A DNA stretch of 27,188 bases from Syntrophaceae bacterium UBA2210. Lineage in GTDB: Bacteria; Desulfobacterota; Syntrophia; Syntrophales; UBA2210. Made by a program: the position numbers and the translations under genes. This document shows, piece by piece, positions 8,233-17,475 of the stretch. The DNA lies in NCBI GenBank assembly GCA_002327865.1, contig DCUQ01000036.1, positions 1 to 27,188 of the forward strand, in the 5' to 3' direction. How positions within the stretch are numbered: position 1 is the first letter of the stretch; each line of letters starts with the position of its first letter. The notes beneath the pieces were generated by a model. It ran no database searches. It had not been told where the DNA came from and saw nothing but the letters and a program-made list of their open reading frames with translations.

Positions 8233-8919
8233 GTGAATATCGTGGAATGCAGAGATGTAGAAAAAATATACCGGCAGGGAAAAGTCGAAGTTCACGCGCT
8301 GAGAGGCGTGAACCTTTCTATCCCGAAAGGTGCTTTTATGGCCCTTGCCGGTCCGTCCGGTTCGGGAAAGACCACCTTGCTTAACATTATAAGCGGCCTG
8401 GATCATGCCGACGCCGGAACTGTCAGATTGGACGGGAACTCTATAAATACAATGAGCCAGTCGGAGCTTGCTAATCTCCGGCTCCACAAGATCGGATTCG
8501 TATTCCAGGCATATAACCTGATCCCCGTCCTTTCTGCCCTCGAAAATGTAGAGTTCGTCATGCTCCTTCAGGGTGTAGCGGCTGCGAAGCGAAAAGAACT
8601 GGCAGCAGCCATTCTTGAAGATGTCGGCCTTAAGGACGAACAGGACAGACGGCCCGCCGAACTTTCAGGAGGACAACAACAGCGTGTCGCCGTCGCCAGG
8701 GCTATCGTATCGAACCCCTCGATCGTGATGGCCGACGAACCGACGGCGAATCTCGACTCAAAAACCGGCAAGGGGCTTATGGAGATGATGAAGGAAATGA
8801 ATGAGAAGAAGAATATAACCTTCATTTTTTCCACGCATGATCGGATGGTGATGGATTATGCCAGGCGGCTCGTTTATATCAGAGACGGACTGGTGGATGA
8901 CGACCAGGTGAAGGAATGA
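8233..8919 (+). CDS. LolD-like ABC transporter ATP-binding protein
   Basis: A 228-residue ABC ATPase of the MacB/LolD group that powers cargo extraction from the outer face of the inner membrane. All motifs are intact: Walker A GPSGSGKTT (around residue 40), the Q-loop in GFVFQAYNLIPVLSALENV, signature ELSGGQQQRVAVARA, Walker B IVMADEPTANLD and switch histidine STHD. The NLIPVLSALENVEFVMLLQG phrase is typical of LolD/MacB ATPases. It starts with GTG at 8233, preceded by GGGGGA; the ATG at 8231 runs straight into TGA. It lies 25 bases after permease 2 and is followed closely by the barrel gene. Confidence 0.95.
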   Translation: MNIVECRDVEKIYRQGKVEVHALRGVNLSIPKGAFMALAGPSGSGKTTLLNIISGLDHADAGTVRLDGNSINTMSQSELANLRLHKIGFVFQAYNLIPVLSALENVEFVMLLQGVAAAKRKELAAAILEDVGLKDEQDRRPAELSGGQQQRVAVARAIVSNPSIVMADEPTANLDSKTGKGLMEMMKEMNEKKNITFIFSTHDRMVMDYARRLVYIRDGLVDDDQVKE

Positions 8920-8926
8920 CGCGATT

Positions 8927-10285
8927 ATGAGCAAACCGGACATGAGCCTTTTAAAAGCGGTCACTCTGGTGTTTGCCATTCTATTAGTCGGTGTAAATGT
9001 GAATGCCGTGAACGCCCTGGCCGGATCGGAGTTCCATTCCGACGATTCCGAAATATCCTCCGGCAACATTGAAACACAGTGGGGCGGGCACATCAAATGC
9101 CGCGGCGCTGTTTCATGGCCCGACGACGACTCGCTGTACGCTCTCGTGGGAACTACTGGTACATGTTATGACGGAAACATCGAGAGTCGTCTGAAAAACC
9201 GCACCAGTTTCGGTTCATCTGTGTATCTCGACACGCATTATGAAATCGTTTTTTCGGGCGGTGATACGAGAAAAACACAAAAAGAACTGGAAAATCTTTT
9301 CCCGGGTGTCGAAACGTGGAATTACCTGCCGGCAAACATCGAGGATGACCGCCGCCTCATGGACCTGACTAAAACGCTGCAGGATCGTGATACTTCAATA
9401 CTCTATCATAGGCTCGATCGCCTCTCCCTGACGGTTCAGCAAAGGCGGTTTGTCTTTCGCGCAGGGCGACAGGCCGTTACCTGGGGTAACGGTTTTCTTT
9501 TTAACCCGATGGACCTTTTCAACCCTTTTGCTCCCACGGACATAGAACGCGAATACAAGGTCGGAGACGATATGGCACATGCCCAGATTTCTTTCGGGGC
9601 GTCGGGCGATGCTCAGCTTCTCTATGTTCCGAGGCGTGACCCCTCGACGGGGAAAGTTAGTGAAGATCAGGATTCCATAGCGGGTAAAATTCACTTCGCC
9701 CGCGGTACGACCGAGTTCGACATCATGGTCGCGGAACACTTCGACGAAGATGTCATCGGTGCCGGCTGCTCGGGATACTGGGGGGACACGGCTTGGCGTC
9801 TCGATGCGACATGGACCTTTACCGGTAAAGAAAGCGATAAGAACGGTTTTCTGTCTCTCGTCGCCAATATGGATTACTCCTGGGTCTGGTGGAACAGGAA
9901 TTTCTACGGATTTATGGAGTTTTTTTACAACGGCCTGGGGAATAATAATTATTCTGAGGCTTTCACGGATAACGATGTCATGAAACGTCTCGACCGCGGG
10001 GAGCTGTTCACGCTCGGCCGTTATTATCTCGGCGGGCATATCAGGATGGAGGTGCATCCCCTGGTTAATATCTTTCTTACCCTTATCAATAACATGGATG
10101 ATCCGTCAGGCATACTTCAGCCGCGCGTTACATGGGATGTAACGCAGAATCTCCAGTTCACCTGCGGCGGAAACATATTCTATGGCGGCCGGGATACGGA
10201 ATACGGAGGTTTTACCATATCTCCGGGCGATATCCCGATAAAGACGCCGGACAGTGCTTATATGTGGCTTTCCTATTACTTTTGA
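8927..10285 (+). CDS. Outer-membrane beta-barrel protein of the export operon
   Basis: A 452-residue secreted protein without a recognised family name. A signal peptide occupies roughly residues 5-31 (hydrophobic run AVTLVFAILLVGV, likely cleavage after ALA). The rest shows short amphipathic strands with alternating aromatics and ends in ..AYMWLSYYF, a C-terminal aromatic barrel-insertion signal. The phrase RAGRQAVTWGNGFLFNPMDLFNPF is of a kind seen in DUF1302-like and related outer-membrane proteins found beside LolA-like and RND or ABC exporters. AAGGAA lies ten bases before the ATG; a second in-frame ATG at residue 5 is possible. It is the last gene of the operon, and its stop falls at the edge of a repeat (10286 on). 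It may be the outer-membrane receiver for the cargo. Confidence 0.75.
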   Translation: MSKPDMSLLKAVTLVFAILLVGVNVNAVNALAGSEFHSDDSEISSGNIETQWGGHIKCRGAVSWPDDDSLYALVGTTGTCYDGNIESRLKNRTSFGSSVYLDTHYEIVFSGGDTRKTQKELENLFPGVETWNYLPANIEDDRRLMDLTKTLQDRDTSILYHRLDRLSLTVQQRRFVFRAGRQAVTWGNGFLFNPMDLFNPFAPTDIEREYKVGDDMAHAQISFGASGDAQLLYVPRRDPSTGKVSEDQDSIAGKIHFARGTTEFDIMVAEHFDEDVIGAGCSGYWGDTAWRLDATWTFTGKESDKNGFLSLVANMDYSWVWWNRNFYGFMEFFYNGLGNNNYSEAFTDNDVMKRLDRGELFTLGRYYLGGHIRMEVHPLVNIFLTLINNMDDPSGILQPRVTWDVTQNLQFTCGGNIFYGGRDTEYGGFTISPGDIPIKTPDSAYMWLSYYF

Positions 10286-10485
10286 CGTCTTTGCAAAAAG
10301 TTTCAAAATACTGTTTTTCGTCATTCCGGCCCGTCACCCCGGTGAAAACCGGGCGGGATCCGGTTTTTTAAGTGGTTGGAAATCACCCGGGACTCTTCCC
10401 GGGGACGATCCGGGATCTTCCGGAATGAAGACTTCTTAAGGGTTCATCTTTTTTAAAGCTCGTCATAAAACTTGAGGGAAACGGC
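10286..10485. repeat. Palindromic dispersed repeat after the barrel gene
   Basis: Just after the stop is TTTGCAAAAAGT, resembling the TTTGTAAAAAGT module seen near htpX. From 10320 to 10433 follows an element bounded by inverted TCATTCCGG (10321) and CCGGAATGA (10421), with internal CCCGTCACCCCGGTGAAAACC and further GGGATCC/CCGGGA stems. It separates the operon from the next gene and may act as a transcription stop or an mRNA 3' stabiliser. Confidence 0.6.
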
Positions 10486-11565
10486 ATGAAGGTACTCCGA
10501 ATCATCATCTTTCTTGTTACCGTCACATGCATTGCGTGCTGCGCCAAGGATCCGCCTTCATTCGACGAGACCCGATGGCGGGAGGCTGTGGAAAATCAAA
10601 ACGTCGAGAAACTTTACGCTCCTCATTTCGCCGGCGGAAAGTATTTCAACCCGTGGATGCCGGAGGAGCGAAGAACATTTCTACAACTTCTCAGATGGAA
10701 ATTCTCAAGAAAACAGTGTTACACAGATCAGGAAGAAAACTACAAACCCCGGATCATACCCCGGCTCCGTGAGCGGATCGATGCCTTGCCAGTTGAAAAG
10801 GATTTTATCGCCTGGATCGGTCATGGTACCTTCCTCATGCGGTTCGGGGGAGAATACTGGCTTACGGATCCCATCTTCTCCGACCGGGCGTTACTTCCGA
10901 AACGGGTAACCCCGCCCGCGCTCACCGCAGACGAGCTGAGAACCCTGACGGAAAGTGTGAACGTGATTATCTCTCATAATCACTACGACCACCTGGACGC
11001 CGATAGTATTCGTTCCCTGCCCGGCAAATCGCGCCTGTTCGTGCCGCGCGGTCTCAAACAGTTTGTATCGTCTCTCCACAACGGCGTTATCACCGAACTC
11101 GACTGGTGGGAGAATATAGATCTTTCCGGCGATACCAGGCTGGTATGTCTCCCCGCTCAACACTGGTCGCGCCGTATTGGACAACCACTCAACAGCACAC
11201 TGTGGGCAAGCTTCATTCTGATTACGCCGGACATTTCGGTTTACTATGGTGCCGACAGCGGATATTTCGTCGGCTACCGCGAGATAGGCAGACGCTTCCC
11301 TGGTATTACGTACGCGCTTCTTCCCGTCACAGCCTACCACCCCCGCTGGTTCATGCATTATGCCCACATCGATACCGCCGAAGCGATCGACGCTTTCCGG
11401 GAACTAGGGGCCGAATATTTCATACCGACCCAGTGGGGTGCCTTTCGTCTCGGGGATAATCCCCCGGGATATCCCGCTCTCGACCTCAAAAGAGCGATGC
11501 GCGAACAGAACGCGGATTCATCCCGGTTCATAATCATGGAACCCGGACAGCTTGTACAAAGATAA
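10486..11565 (+). CDS. NAPE-PLD-like metallo-beta-lactamase-fold hydrolase
   Basis: A 359-residue zinc hydrolase similar to N-acyl-phosphatidylethanolamine phospholipase D and UlaG-type enzymes. A hydrophobic N-terminus (residues 5-17) runs into CIACCAK, a weak lipobox with Cys18, so it may be an envelope lipoprotein. The metal-binding motif is SHNHYDHLD (HxHxDH), followed by LPAQHWSRR, YYGADSGYF and HPRWFMHYAHIDTAEA, all typical NAPE-PLD family landmarks. QWGAFRLGDNP near the C-terminus completes the site. GAGGGA lies about seven bases before the ATG. It is separated from the export operon by a repeat and is probably its own unit. The substrate is unproven; a phospholipid would fit the envelope setting. 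Confidence 0.88.
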   Translation: MKVLRIIIFLVTVTCIACCAKDPPSFDETRWREAVENQNVEKLYAPHFAGGKYFNPWMPEERRTFLQLLRWKFSRKQCYTDQEENYKPRIIPRLRERIDALPVEKDFIAWIGHGTFLMRFGGEYWLTDPIFSDRALLPKRVTPPALTADELRTLTESVNVIISHNHYDHLDADSIRSLPGKSRLFVPRGLKQFVSSLHNGVITELDWWENIDLSGDTRLVCLPAQHWSRRIGQPLNSTLWASFILITPDISVYYGADSGYFVGYREIGRRFPGITYALLPVTAYHPRWFMHYAHIDTAEAIDAFRELGAEYFIPTQWGAFRLGDNPPGYPALDLKRAMREQNADSSRFIIMEPGQLVQR

Positions 11566-11627
11566 AAACCTTCTTTCCAAATCGGACGTGCCCGAAACTG
11601 TCGATTTCATCGCCTTTCGACATGTGC

Positions 11628-11633
11628 TAAACT
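11628..11633 (+). promoter_or_regulatory. Candidate extended -10 for the AIM24-like gene
   Basis: TGC directly before TAAACT gives a TGn-type extended -10, which could work without a good -35. It lies 44 bases before the ATG at 11677. Confidence 0.3.
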
Positions 11634-11676
11634 CGCTGCAGTTGTAAAGACAAATGAATAACAGGAGGTCGTTATC

Positions 11677-12465
11677 ATGAAATGTCACGAAGTGGATTAC
11701 GAAATACTGGGTCATGACATGCAGATTGTCGAGGTAGAGCTCGACCCGGGCGAGACGGTCGTTGCCGAAGCCGGGGCAATGAATTACATGGAAGACGGCA
11801 TTACCTTCGAAGCCAGAATGGGAGACGGATCCCATGCGGAAGCGGGGGTTTTCGGCAAATTAATAAATGCCGGGAAAAGGGCGTTGACCGGGGAATCCCT
11901 CTTTATCACCCATTTCACGAATAACGGCAGGGGCAAGAAGCGGATATCGTTTGCGGCGCCCTACCCAGGAAAAATCATCGCCTACGATATGTCCGTGTCG
12001 GGCGGAGAATTGCTCTGCCAGAAAGACGCCTTCCTGGCGGCGGCACTGGGAACCGAGATAGGCATAGCGTTTGCCAAACGCCTCGGGGTTGGATTTTTCG
12101 GAGGAGAGGGTTTTATCCTTCAGCGCCTGCGCGGAGACGGCATGGTATTCATCCATGCCGGTGGTACCGTGATCGAGAAAAGACTGAATAACGACGTCCT
12201 CAGGGTTGATACCGGCTGCCTGGTAGCATTCACAAACGGAATCGATTACGACATCGAACGGGCGGGAAATCTTAAATCGATGTTTTTCGGAGGCGAAGGC
12301 CTGTTTCTGGCTACGCTCAGGGGTACTGGAACCGTTTACCTCCAGAGCCTCCCCTTCTCACGCATGGCCGACCGCATCCTGGCGCACGCGCCCTCAGCGG
12401 GCGGCAGCAGCAAAGGCGAAGGATCGCTCCTGGGCCGTATTGGCGGCATGCTGGACGGTGATTGA
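11677..12465 (+). CDS. TIGR00266/AIM24 family protein
   Basis: A 262-residue member of the AIM24/TIGR00266 family, which is widespread in bacteria. In yeast the relative Aim24 is a mitochondrial inner-membrane factor; the bacterial role is not settled. Landmarks are the start ([31 protein letters not shown]), glycine-rich turns such as [16 protein letters not shown] and [17 protein letters not shown] (an internal repeat typical of the double-psi-like fold), and the closing [26 protein letters not shown] sits about eight bases before the ATG, a strong ribosome binding site. It has no operon partner: the next gene is convergent. Confidence 0.9.
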   Translation: MKCHEVDYEILGHDMQIVEVELDPGETVVAEAGAMNYMEDGITFEARMGDGSHAEAGVFGKLINAGKRALTGESLFITHFTNNGRGKKRISFAAPYPGKIIAYDMSVSGGELLCQKDAFLAAALGTEIGIAFAKRLGVGFFGGEGFILQRLRGDGMVFIHAGGTVIEKRLNNDVLRVDTGCLVAFTNGIDYDIERAGNLKSMFFGGEGLFLATLRGTGTVYLQSLPFSRMADRILAHAPSAGGSSKGEGSLLGRIGGMLDGD

Positions 12466-12613
12466 TATATGGTTATTCACACGCCGGTAAAACGGATCCG
12501 ATAAACCGGTACGATAACGACACATTACAAAACCTTTAACCAGCCGACACTGTCAGCGGCAAGCAAACCGCGTGACCCGTGATAACTCCGGTGAACACGT
12601 GTAGTTATAATAC

Positions 12614-14032
12614 CTATACCCCCGATCTGACCCGGTAACGTATCTTGATTTCCTTGTCTTTCGGTATGGTGACGTCGAATCGTATCGTGAACGCATCGAC
12701 CTTGTTGAACGAATAATTACTGCTGACTATCTCCCAGTTTTCCGACATGGGTTCCAGCAGACCGACTGTCGAGGCATCGTTTCTGTGGTTTTTAAGTACG
12801 ATTTCCCATTCGGATTCACACAGGTTAGCCGTCATTCTCCTGAAGTCCGTTTGCGTCTTTTCCGCCGTTATGTCGAATGCTTCTCCCACGTGGAGCCTGA
12901 TTTCCTCATCCTTCGGCGTATGACGGATTCTGTCCTCGCCTATAAACTGCTGCCCGCCGCCGCTGTCTGCCTTGTAAAGACGGATAGTGCCTTCCGGAAA
13001 CGGCATCCCCAGTCCGTTATCTTCGGCATTCATGAACATAATGTATACATCAACCGGCAATTTTATACTTTCCTGCGCAACGCGGCCCGGATACCGGTCT
13101 TTTATTCCACGGACCAGGAACTCCTTCCGCAGCTTCACTCCCGTTGCCTTGAGCAGGTTGATCTGCTTTGTCTGCCGGTCTTTTATGGTGGTCTTACGCT
13201 GCAGATCGTATATGTGGTATTCAAAGAACTCCTGTTCCTTGAACTGCGGAACACCCGATTTTACCATACGCTCCATCTGATACATGCCGTCCCGGGTTTG
13301 TTTCTCCACTCGATGAACGGACCCGGCTATCAGCTTCAGCGAGGCATTCCTGTACGTTGCGCCGCTATTGTTGCCGATGGTCACCCATCCGGACATACCG
13401 GACGACAAGTCGTCTTTGTCGAGTGTCATGACGTAATCCGCTTCCCATGTAATACCTCCTGTCAGATAGGAAACCTCCAGATCATGCGGCCTGGCCGTGC
13501 CGTTGTCGCAAAGCCAGGTGAGAGTGGGTTTTGCGATGAGGTTTTCCGGTATTTCCGGCAGCACCTTTATACCCGGATAATCTAGATATATCTCGTTGCC
13601 GATACGATATACCTGCCCCTGATTGTTGCTGATCAGAACCGCTTCTATGGTTTCCTTTTTGTCCCGGAACTCGTTTTCGTCGATTATCTTGATCTTCTTG
13701 CCTACGTATTTGTCGAAGAGCTTATCTTTGTTAATCAGATCATACTCATAATTCTGTTCAAGCACGTTGAACTTGTCGGGATAGTTGAGCGATGTGGCAC
13801 TGACGGTAACGGGCATAATCCGCGATGCCACATCTGTAAATCTCAGTTCTACTTCGCCACTGGGTATCGTCACATTTCGCGTATCCTTGACAAGACCGAG
13901 ATCCTGGTTGTAAACGGTCACCTCCACGTTTATCTGGTCATCGGCCGTTGTCGTGGACACCGTTTCCCCCGCCTGCGCGGAGGATGCCAAAAACAGAATA
14001 ATCAGGCACAACATTCCATATCTGGTTTTCAT
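12614..14032 (-). CDS. Exported DUF4139 domain protein
   Basis: A 472-residue secreted protein. I place the start at the ATG at 14030-14032 because AAGGAGG lies just upstream and a signal peptide follows directly (MKTRYGMLCLIILFLASSAQA, cleavage before GE); a 42-residue upstream extension to 14158 has no such support. The DUF4139 domain covers most of the mature protein, with phrases such as PTLTWLCDNG, LEVSYLTGGITWEADYVMTL, GWVTIGNNSGATYRNASLKLIAG and WEIVLKNHRNDASTVGLLEP. The function of DUF4139 proteins in bacteria is unknown; beta-rich envelope surface roles have been guessed. It is monocistronic and convergent with the AIM24-like gene. Confidence 0.88.
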   Translation of the reverse strand: MKTRYGMLCLIILFLASSAQAGETVSTTTADDQINVEVTVYNQDLGLVKDTRNVTIPSGEVELRFTDVASRIMPVTVSATSLNYPDKFNVLEQNYEYDLINKDKLFDKYVGKKIKIIDENEFRDKKETIEAVLISNNQGQVYRIGNEIYLDYPGIKVLPEIPENLIAKPTLTWLCDNGTARPHDLEVSYLTGGITWEADYVMTLDKDDLSSGMSGWVTIGNNSGATYRNASLKLIAGSVHRVEKQTRDGMYQMERMVKSGVPQFKEQEFFEYHIYDLQRKTTIKDRQTKQINLLKATGVKLRKEFLVRGIKDRYPGRVAQESIKLPVDVYIMFMNAEDNGLGMPFPEGTIRLYKADSGGGQQFIGEDRIRHTPKDEEIRLHVGEAFDITAEKTQTDFRRMTANLCESEWEIVLKNHRNDASTVGLLEPMSENWEIVSSNYSFNKVDAFTIRFDVTIPKDKEIKIRYRVRSGV

Positions 14033-14100
14033 AATATGACCTCCTTGTGTGCAGGGCAAGGCCCTGAAATGAGAGATACGGGAACCCGTAGGGTACTCTG

Positions 14101-14132
14101 TAAAAATGGAAGTGCAGTGTAGCACATTTTTA
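14101..14132. promoter_or_regulatory. Inverted repeat between divergent genes
   Basis: TAAAAAT (14101-14107) pairs with ATTTTTA (14126-14132), and GTGC (14112-14115) with GCAC (14122-14125), leaving a small one-sided bulge. It lies between the divergent DUF4139 and EamA genes. It could be an operator or the base of a hairpin; I cannot tell which. Confidence 0.35.
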
Positions 14133-14206
14133 TTCCACGGTGGGATTTCTTTTGGCAATTTTATGTGATAGAAATTTCATGATCGAAGCCGGGGAGTTGC
14201 AACAAC

Positions 14207-15139
14207 ATGATTCGAGCCGTATCGATACTCTTTATTGGCATAGTCTCAATATCCTTCGCGGCAATATTCATAAGACTCTGCAGTGATGTTCCGGCGATCA
14301 CGATCGCAACGTATCGTCTCTGCATCGCGTCCGCCGTTCTCCTCGTCTTCTCCTCTATAAAAGGTTTTTCATTAAGAAAATTGAGCGGAAGGGACCTGCT
14401 GCTTTCGCTCGCGGGGGGTGTGTTCCTCGGTCTGCACTTCATATCCTGGACGATGTCCCTGAAATATACGTCTGTTGCGAGCAGCGTGGTCATCGTCACC
14501 ACGAATCCTGTCTTTGTCGGCATATTTTCCTGGCTATTCCTGAAAGAGAAACAACACAAGGAAATCATAGCGGGAACCGCCCTGTGCCTTCTCGGCAGTA
14601 TCGTCATCGCGGCGGGAGACAGCGGATTTCACTCACTGGTTCTCCTCGACAAAAAAGCTCTCTGGGGCGATTTTCTTGCCTTGATGGGAGCGATCATGGG
14701 GAGTGCGTATCTGCTGACGGGGAGCAAGGTACGGGAACGCCTCGACATATTGACATATATAACGATCGTGTTCACGACGAGTGCCCTGTTCCTTCTGGTG
14801 ACGTCTCTCGTCATGGGCGTGCCTTTTACGGGGTACCGGCCGGCTTCCTACATGTACATGGTACTGCTGGCCGTCATCCCGCAGCTGGTGGGTCACACAT
14901 CCATAAACTGGGCGCTCGAGCACCTTAGGGCGGGGATGATCGCGATATCGATTCTGGGAGAGGCGATAGGCGCGACGATCCTGGCGTATTTCTTTTTCGG
15001 TGAAAGTGTGAGTGCCTTTCAGATCGCCGGGATGGCGCTCATCTTTACCGCCATTGTAATCGCGTCATTTAAAGGGAGCAAAACGGATGAAAAGCAGGCC
15101 CGCACCGGCAGTCGAAAGATCGTCAAAAAACCTGGGTGA
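14207..15139 (+). CDS. EamA/DMT family transporter
   Basis: A 310-residue inner-membrane protein of the drug/metabolite transporter superfamily with about ten membrane helices and two EamA repeats. Repeat one includes FAAIFIRLCSDVPAITIATYRLCIA and ends LKYTSVASSVVIVTTNPVFVGIFSWLFLKEK; repeat two ends with AGMIAISILGEAIGATILAYFFFGE. The paired acidic ends of the last helix in each repeat (LKEK and FFGE) are family hallmarks. The tail (KGSKTDEKQARTGSRKIVKK) is basic and cytoplasmic. GGGGAG is about eleven bases before the ATG. The substrate is unknown; metabolite efflux is likely. It ends two bases from the convergent methyltransferase. Confidence 0.92.
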   Translation: MIRAVSILFIGIVSISFAAIFIRLCSDVPAITIATYRLCIASAVLLVFSSIKGFSLRKLSGRDLLLSLAGGVFLGLHFISWTMSLKYTSVASSVVIVTTNPVFVGIFSWLFLKEKQHKEIIAGTALCLLGSIVIAAGDSGFHSLVLLDKKALWGDFLALMGAIMGSAYLLTGSKVRERLDILTYITIVFTTSALFLLVTSLVMGVPFTGYRPASYMYMVLLAVIPQLVGHTSINWALEHLRAGMIAISILGEAIGATILAYFFFGESVSAFQIAGMALIFTAIVIASFKGSKTDEKQARTGSRKIVKKPG

Positions 15140-15141
15140 TA

Positions 15142-15765
15142 TCACCCCCCGGCGGGCTTTCTCACCGTGACCCACAGGAAGATCTCACCCCCGATATCCC
15201 GATAATCCCAGGATTCCACGATAAAGCCTATTGTTTGCAGGTCCGTACGGAGTTCGTCCGGGGTTTTGTGACTGTAATACAGTTCGTGTCCCATGAATTC
15301 CTTATAGCCGTCGAATTCATCACTGCCGGTATATTCCCTGGTCGCGTAAGTGAATAACGTCATACCCTCCGGACAGAGCCACCGGTAAAACCTGTTGAAG
15401 AGAAGCGTCTGGTCATCCCTTGGAATATGAAACAGGCTGTACGTTGCCGTGATAGCTTCGAACCTTTCCGGCTCGAATGCAACCTCACGCATATCGGCGA
15501 AAACGGTTTTCATCTCCGGAACGTATCGAGCGGCCAGTTCAAGCATTTGTTCGGAAAAATCGACACCGGTAACCGTCCAGCCGCGATCGATAAAAAATCG
15601 TGGGAAAGGCTCGCCGGCGCCGCACCCCATGTCGAGCAGTCTTCCTTTCTTAATATGCAATAGGCCGTAAAATGAATCGAAGACCTGGGTCATATCGAAA
15701 AGCCCACGATTCTTATCATAGGTTTCGGCAAATTCGTTATAGATTGCTTTGAGGTCGATATCCAT
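15142..15765 (-). CDS. Class I SAM-dependent methyltransferase
   Basis: A 207-residue Methyltransf_11/25-type enzyme. Motif I LLDMGCGAGEPFPRFF (around residues 43-58), the acidic ribose ligand in VTGVDFSEQM, and motif II/III ITATYSLFHIPRDDQ plus the hydrophobic strand GMTLFTYATRE are all visible. The length is that of a bare Rossmann domain without a cap, so the substrate cannot be deduced. The start follows a weak GAGACGG site. It is convergent and nearly abutting with the EamA transporter, so neither has room for an independent terminator. Confidence 0.87.
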   Translation of the reverse strand: MDIDLKAIYNEFAETYDKNRGLFDMTQVFDSFYGLLHIKKGRLLDMGCGAGEPFPRFFIDRGWTVTGVDFSEQMLELAARYVPEMKTVFADMREVAFEPERFEAITATYSLFHIPRDDQTLLFNRFYRWLCPEGMTLFTYATREYTGSDEFDGYKEFMGHELYYSHKTPDELRTDLQTIGFIVESWDYRDIGGEIFLWVTVRKPAGG

Positions 15766-16382
15766 ACCGTCTCATCGTCGATCGCAGTAATGATAACACA
15801 GGAACGGCGGTCGGCACGATGTTCGCCCAGTTCCGCCACTCTCCGATAAGTTCACCCCGTACTCGATACGCCGGAATTCACGTTCAAAGTTACCCTGCCG
15901 ATCACCTGTTTAACTACCTGATCAGAACAGCAAAATCGCTTCGCATTCTCTATGAAAAATATTTTAGAGTCAAGGCAATATCGGTTCGCGCCGACACGCC
16001 GTCAGCCCGTCACCCCGGCCCGTTATCCCGGCCGCACTGAAAACCGGGGCGGAATCAAGCTGCCTCATATCGTCATTCCGTCCCGGATCGGAGTCCGGGA
16101 TGACGACCAAGCCGGAATCTAGAAAAATAACACTGGATGCCGGATCAGGTGTCAACCCGTCATTCCGGTGAAAACCGGAATCCAGAATTGATCTGGATGC
16201 CACCGCATCAAGTACGGGGCAGGCTTATGCTATGTTTAATTGCCGTAGTAATAACCTTGTCTCGTCATTCCCGAAAATTTAGCTTGACCGCGAAAGCAAT
16301 AAAGAAGAACATACGATCAGCCTTTGTAATATGTGACTGAACGTCTGCGGGCTTATCAACTTTGAAGGGAGAAAAAACTGCC
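15766..16382. repeat. Gene-free stretch with dispersed palindromic repeats
   Basis: No gene is seen. The right half has several copies of the CGTCATTCCGG family: a hairpin at 16071-16105 (CGTCATTCCGTCCCGGAT pairing with TCCGGGATGACG), a copy at 16158-16185 in the opposite orientation to those near htpX, and a degenerate copy around 16012-16055. The left half (15766-15990) shows no structure I can support. Confidence 0.6.
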
Positions 16383-16814
16383 ATGTTTAAAAAAATACTC
16401 TATCCGACCGATTTTTCGGACGTTGCCCACAAAGCCCTGGATTTTATTATCTGCCTGAAAGATGCCGGCGCCAAGGAAATCGTTGTACTTCACGTTATCG
16501 ATAAGGGAAATTTCGATGCCATAGCCAGGTACGCAACAAAAGATATTCTGGAGATCGAAAAGAATCTGAAAGAAGGGGCATTGGCGGAGATAAGACCGAT
16601 AGAAGAAAAATTGCAGAAAAAGGGATTCAAAGTAAAAGTAATAGTCAGCAGGGCAATCCCCGTCATGGAAATATTGAGAGTGGAAGAAGAAGAAAACGTC
16701 TCCGCTATAGTTATCGGTTCTCATGGTATGAGCAACATCGCGGAGATGTTCCTCGGATCCGTTTCGGAGAAGATAATAAGAAGAGCAAAAACCCCCGTTC
16801 TGGTTATCAGGTAG
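16383..16814 (+). CDS. Universal stress protein (UspA family)
   Basis: A 143-residue single-domain Usp. It opens MFKKILYPTDFSDVAHKALDF, the classical beta1-alpha1, and ends VIGSHGMSNIAEMFLGSV.. with the G-x2-G-x9-G-S nucleotide-binding motif, then AKTPVLVIR. It is therefore likely an ATP-binding Usp. The start at 16383 is chosen because AAGGGAG (16365-16371) precedes it; a TTG seven codons upstream would place this site inside the coding region. Such proteins act in the cytoplasm in stress survival by mechanisms that are mostly unknown. No operon partner. Confidence 0.93.
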   Translation: MFKKILYPTDFSDVAHKALDFIICLKDAGAKEIVVLHVIDKGNFDAIARYATKDILEIEKNLKEGALAEIRPIEEKLQKKGFKVKVIVSRAIPVMEILRVEEEENVSAIVIGSHGMSNIAEMFLGSVSEKIIRRAKTPVLVIR

Positions 16815-17003
16815 CACGCGCAGGATTTTTAAAGAGTTTAAGCCAGGAGATTCGTACGGGCTCTCTGCCGATGGTCGGGTACACTGACCGGCCTGCGTTC
16901 GGATGCCTGCTATTCATAATAAATCCACCGAAAATATATCTTCAGCGAAATTGCTGTCTGAGGGCAAGGGGCTTGTTATCCATGCCTGACGACAGATGCC
17001 GGT

Positions 17004-17369
17004 CTAGCTCGATAACCAGTCTTCCGCTTCCGCTCTTTGATCGCTATTAAAAGCCTTGATTTCCAGACCCGGGTAAAAAATCCCCTCAAGTTCACTTACT
17101 TTCTTTAACCAGATCTTGTCAGTAAGTACCGCGGCGCGATCGAATTTTTTCATAAGTCCGAACATCGAAGGAGAGCGGGAAAATTCCATTGCAATTGCAC
17201 CCAGTGACGGGAGATGAAAGTCGATAATTTCATACAGCATCTTGCCGTTTTTAATATCCTTCGACTTGCTGATAAGTTCGTCTAACGCAAATTTCATTTC
17301 CTCGGTATCTAATTTTCCACTCAGCTCAATATCCAGACGATTTACGCCATGTTGCGTTATTTTAAACAT
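17004..17369 (-). CDS. SpoIIAA-like (STAS-fold) protein
   Basis: A 121-residue protein of the SpoIIAA-like (DUF3478) family. It begins MFKITQHGVNRLDIELSGKLDTEEMKFALDEL, the usual strand-strand-helix opening, and the mid-part contains LYEIIDFHLPSLGAIAMEFS and the conserved DRAAVLTDKIWLKKVSELEG, followed by AFNSDQRAEAEDWL. The family has a STAS-like fold and unknown function; some members bind lipophilic ligands. No phospho-acceptor serine in a classic anti-anti-sigma motif (DSSG) is present, so it is unlikely to be an anti-anti-sigma factor. GGAGAGGAAG precedes the ATG. Confidence 0.85.
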   Translation of the reverse strand: MFKITQHGVNRLDIELSGKLDTEEMKFALDELISKSKDIKNGKMLYEIIDFHLPSLGAIAMEFSRSPSMFGLMKKFDRAAVLTDKIWLKKVSELEGIFYPGLEIKAFNSDQRAEAEDWLSS

Positions 17370-17475
17370 ATATCTTCCTCTCCATGAGTTATTGCATCAG
17401 GGGCAGTATATACTTTCTTATAAGAAACAAACATGACAAATCTGCCGTATGAACACCTGTGCTGCCTGTAGATAA

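Noticed and set aside
12785..13585. 266-codon plus-strand ORF opposite the DUF4139 gene
   Set aside because: Antisense shadow of a clear exported protein with signal peptide and strong ribosome binding site.
14033..14158. N-terminal extension of the DUF4139 protein
   Set aside because: The signal peptide and AAGGAGG site place the start at 14032; the extra 42 residues are not hydrophobic or conserved-looking.
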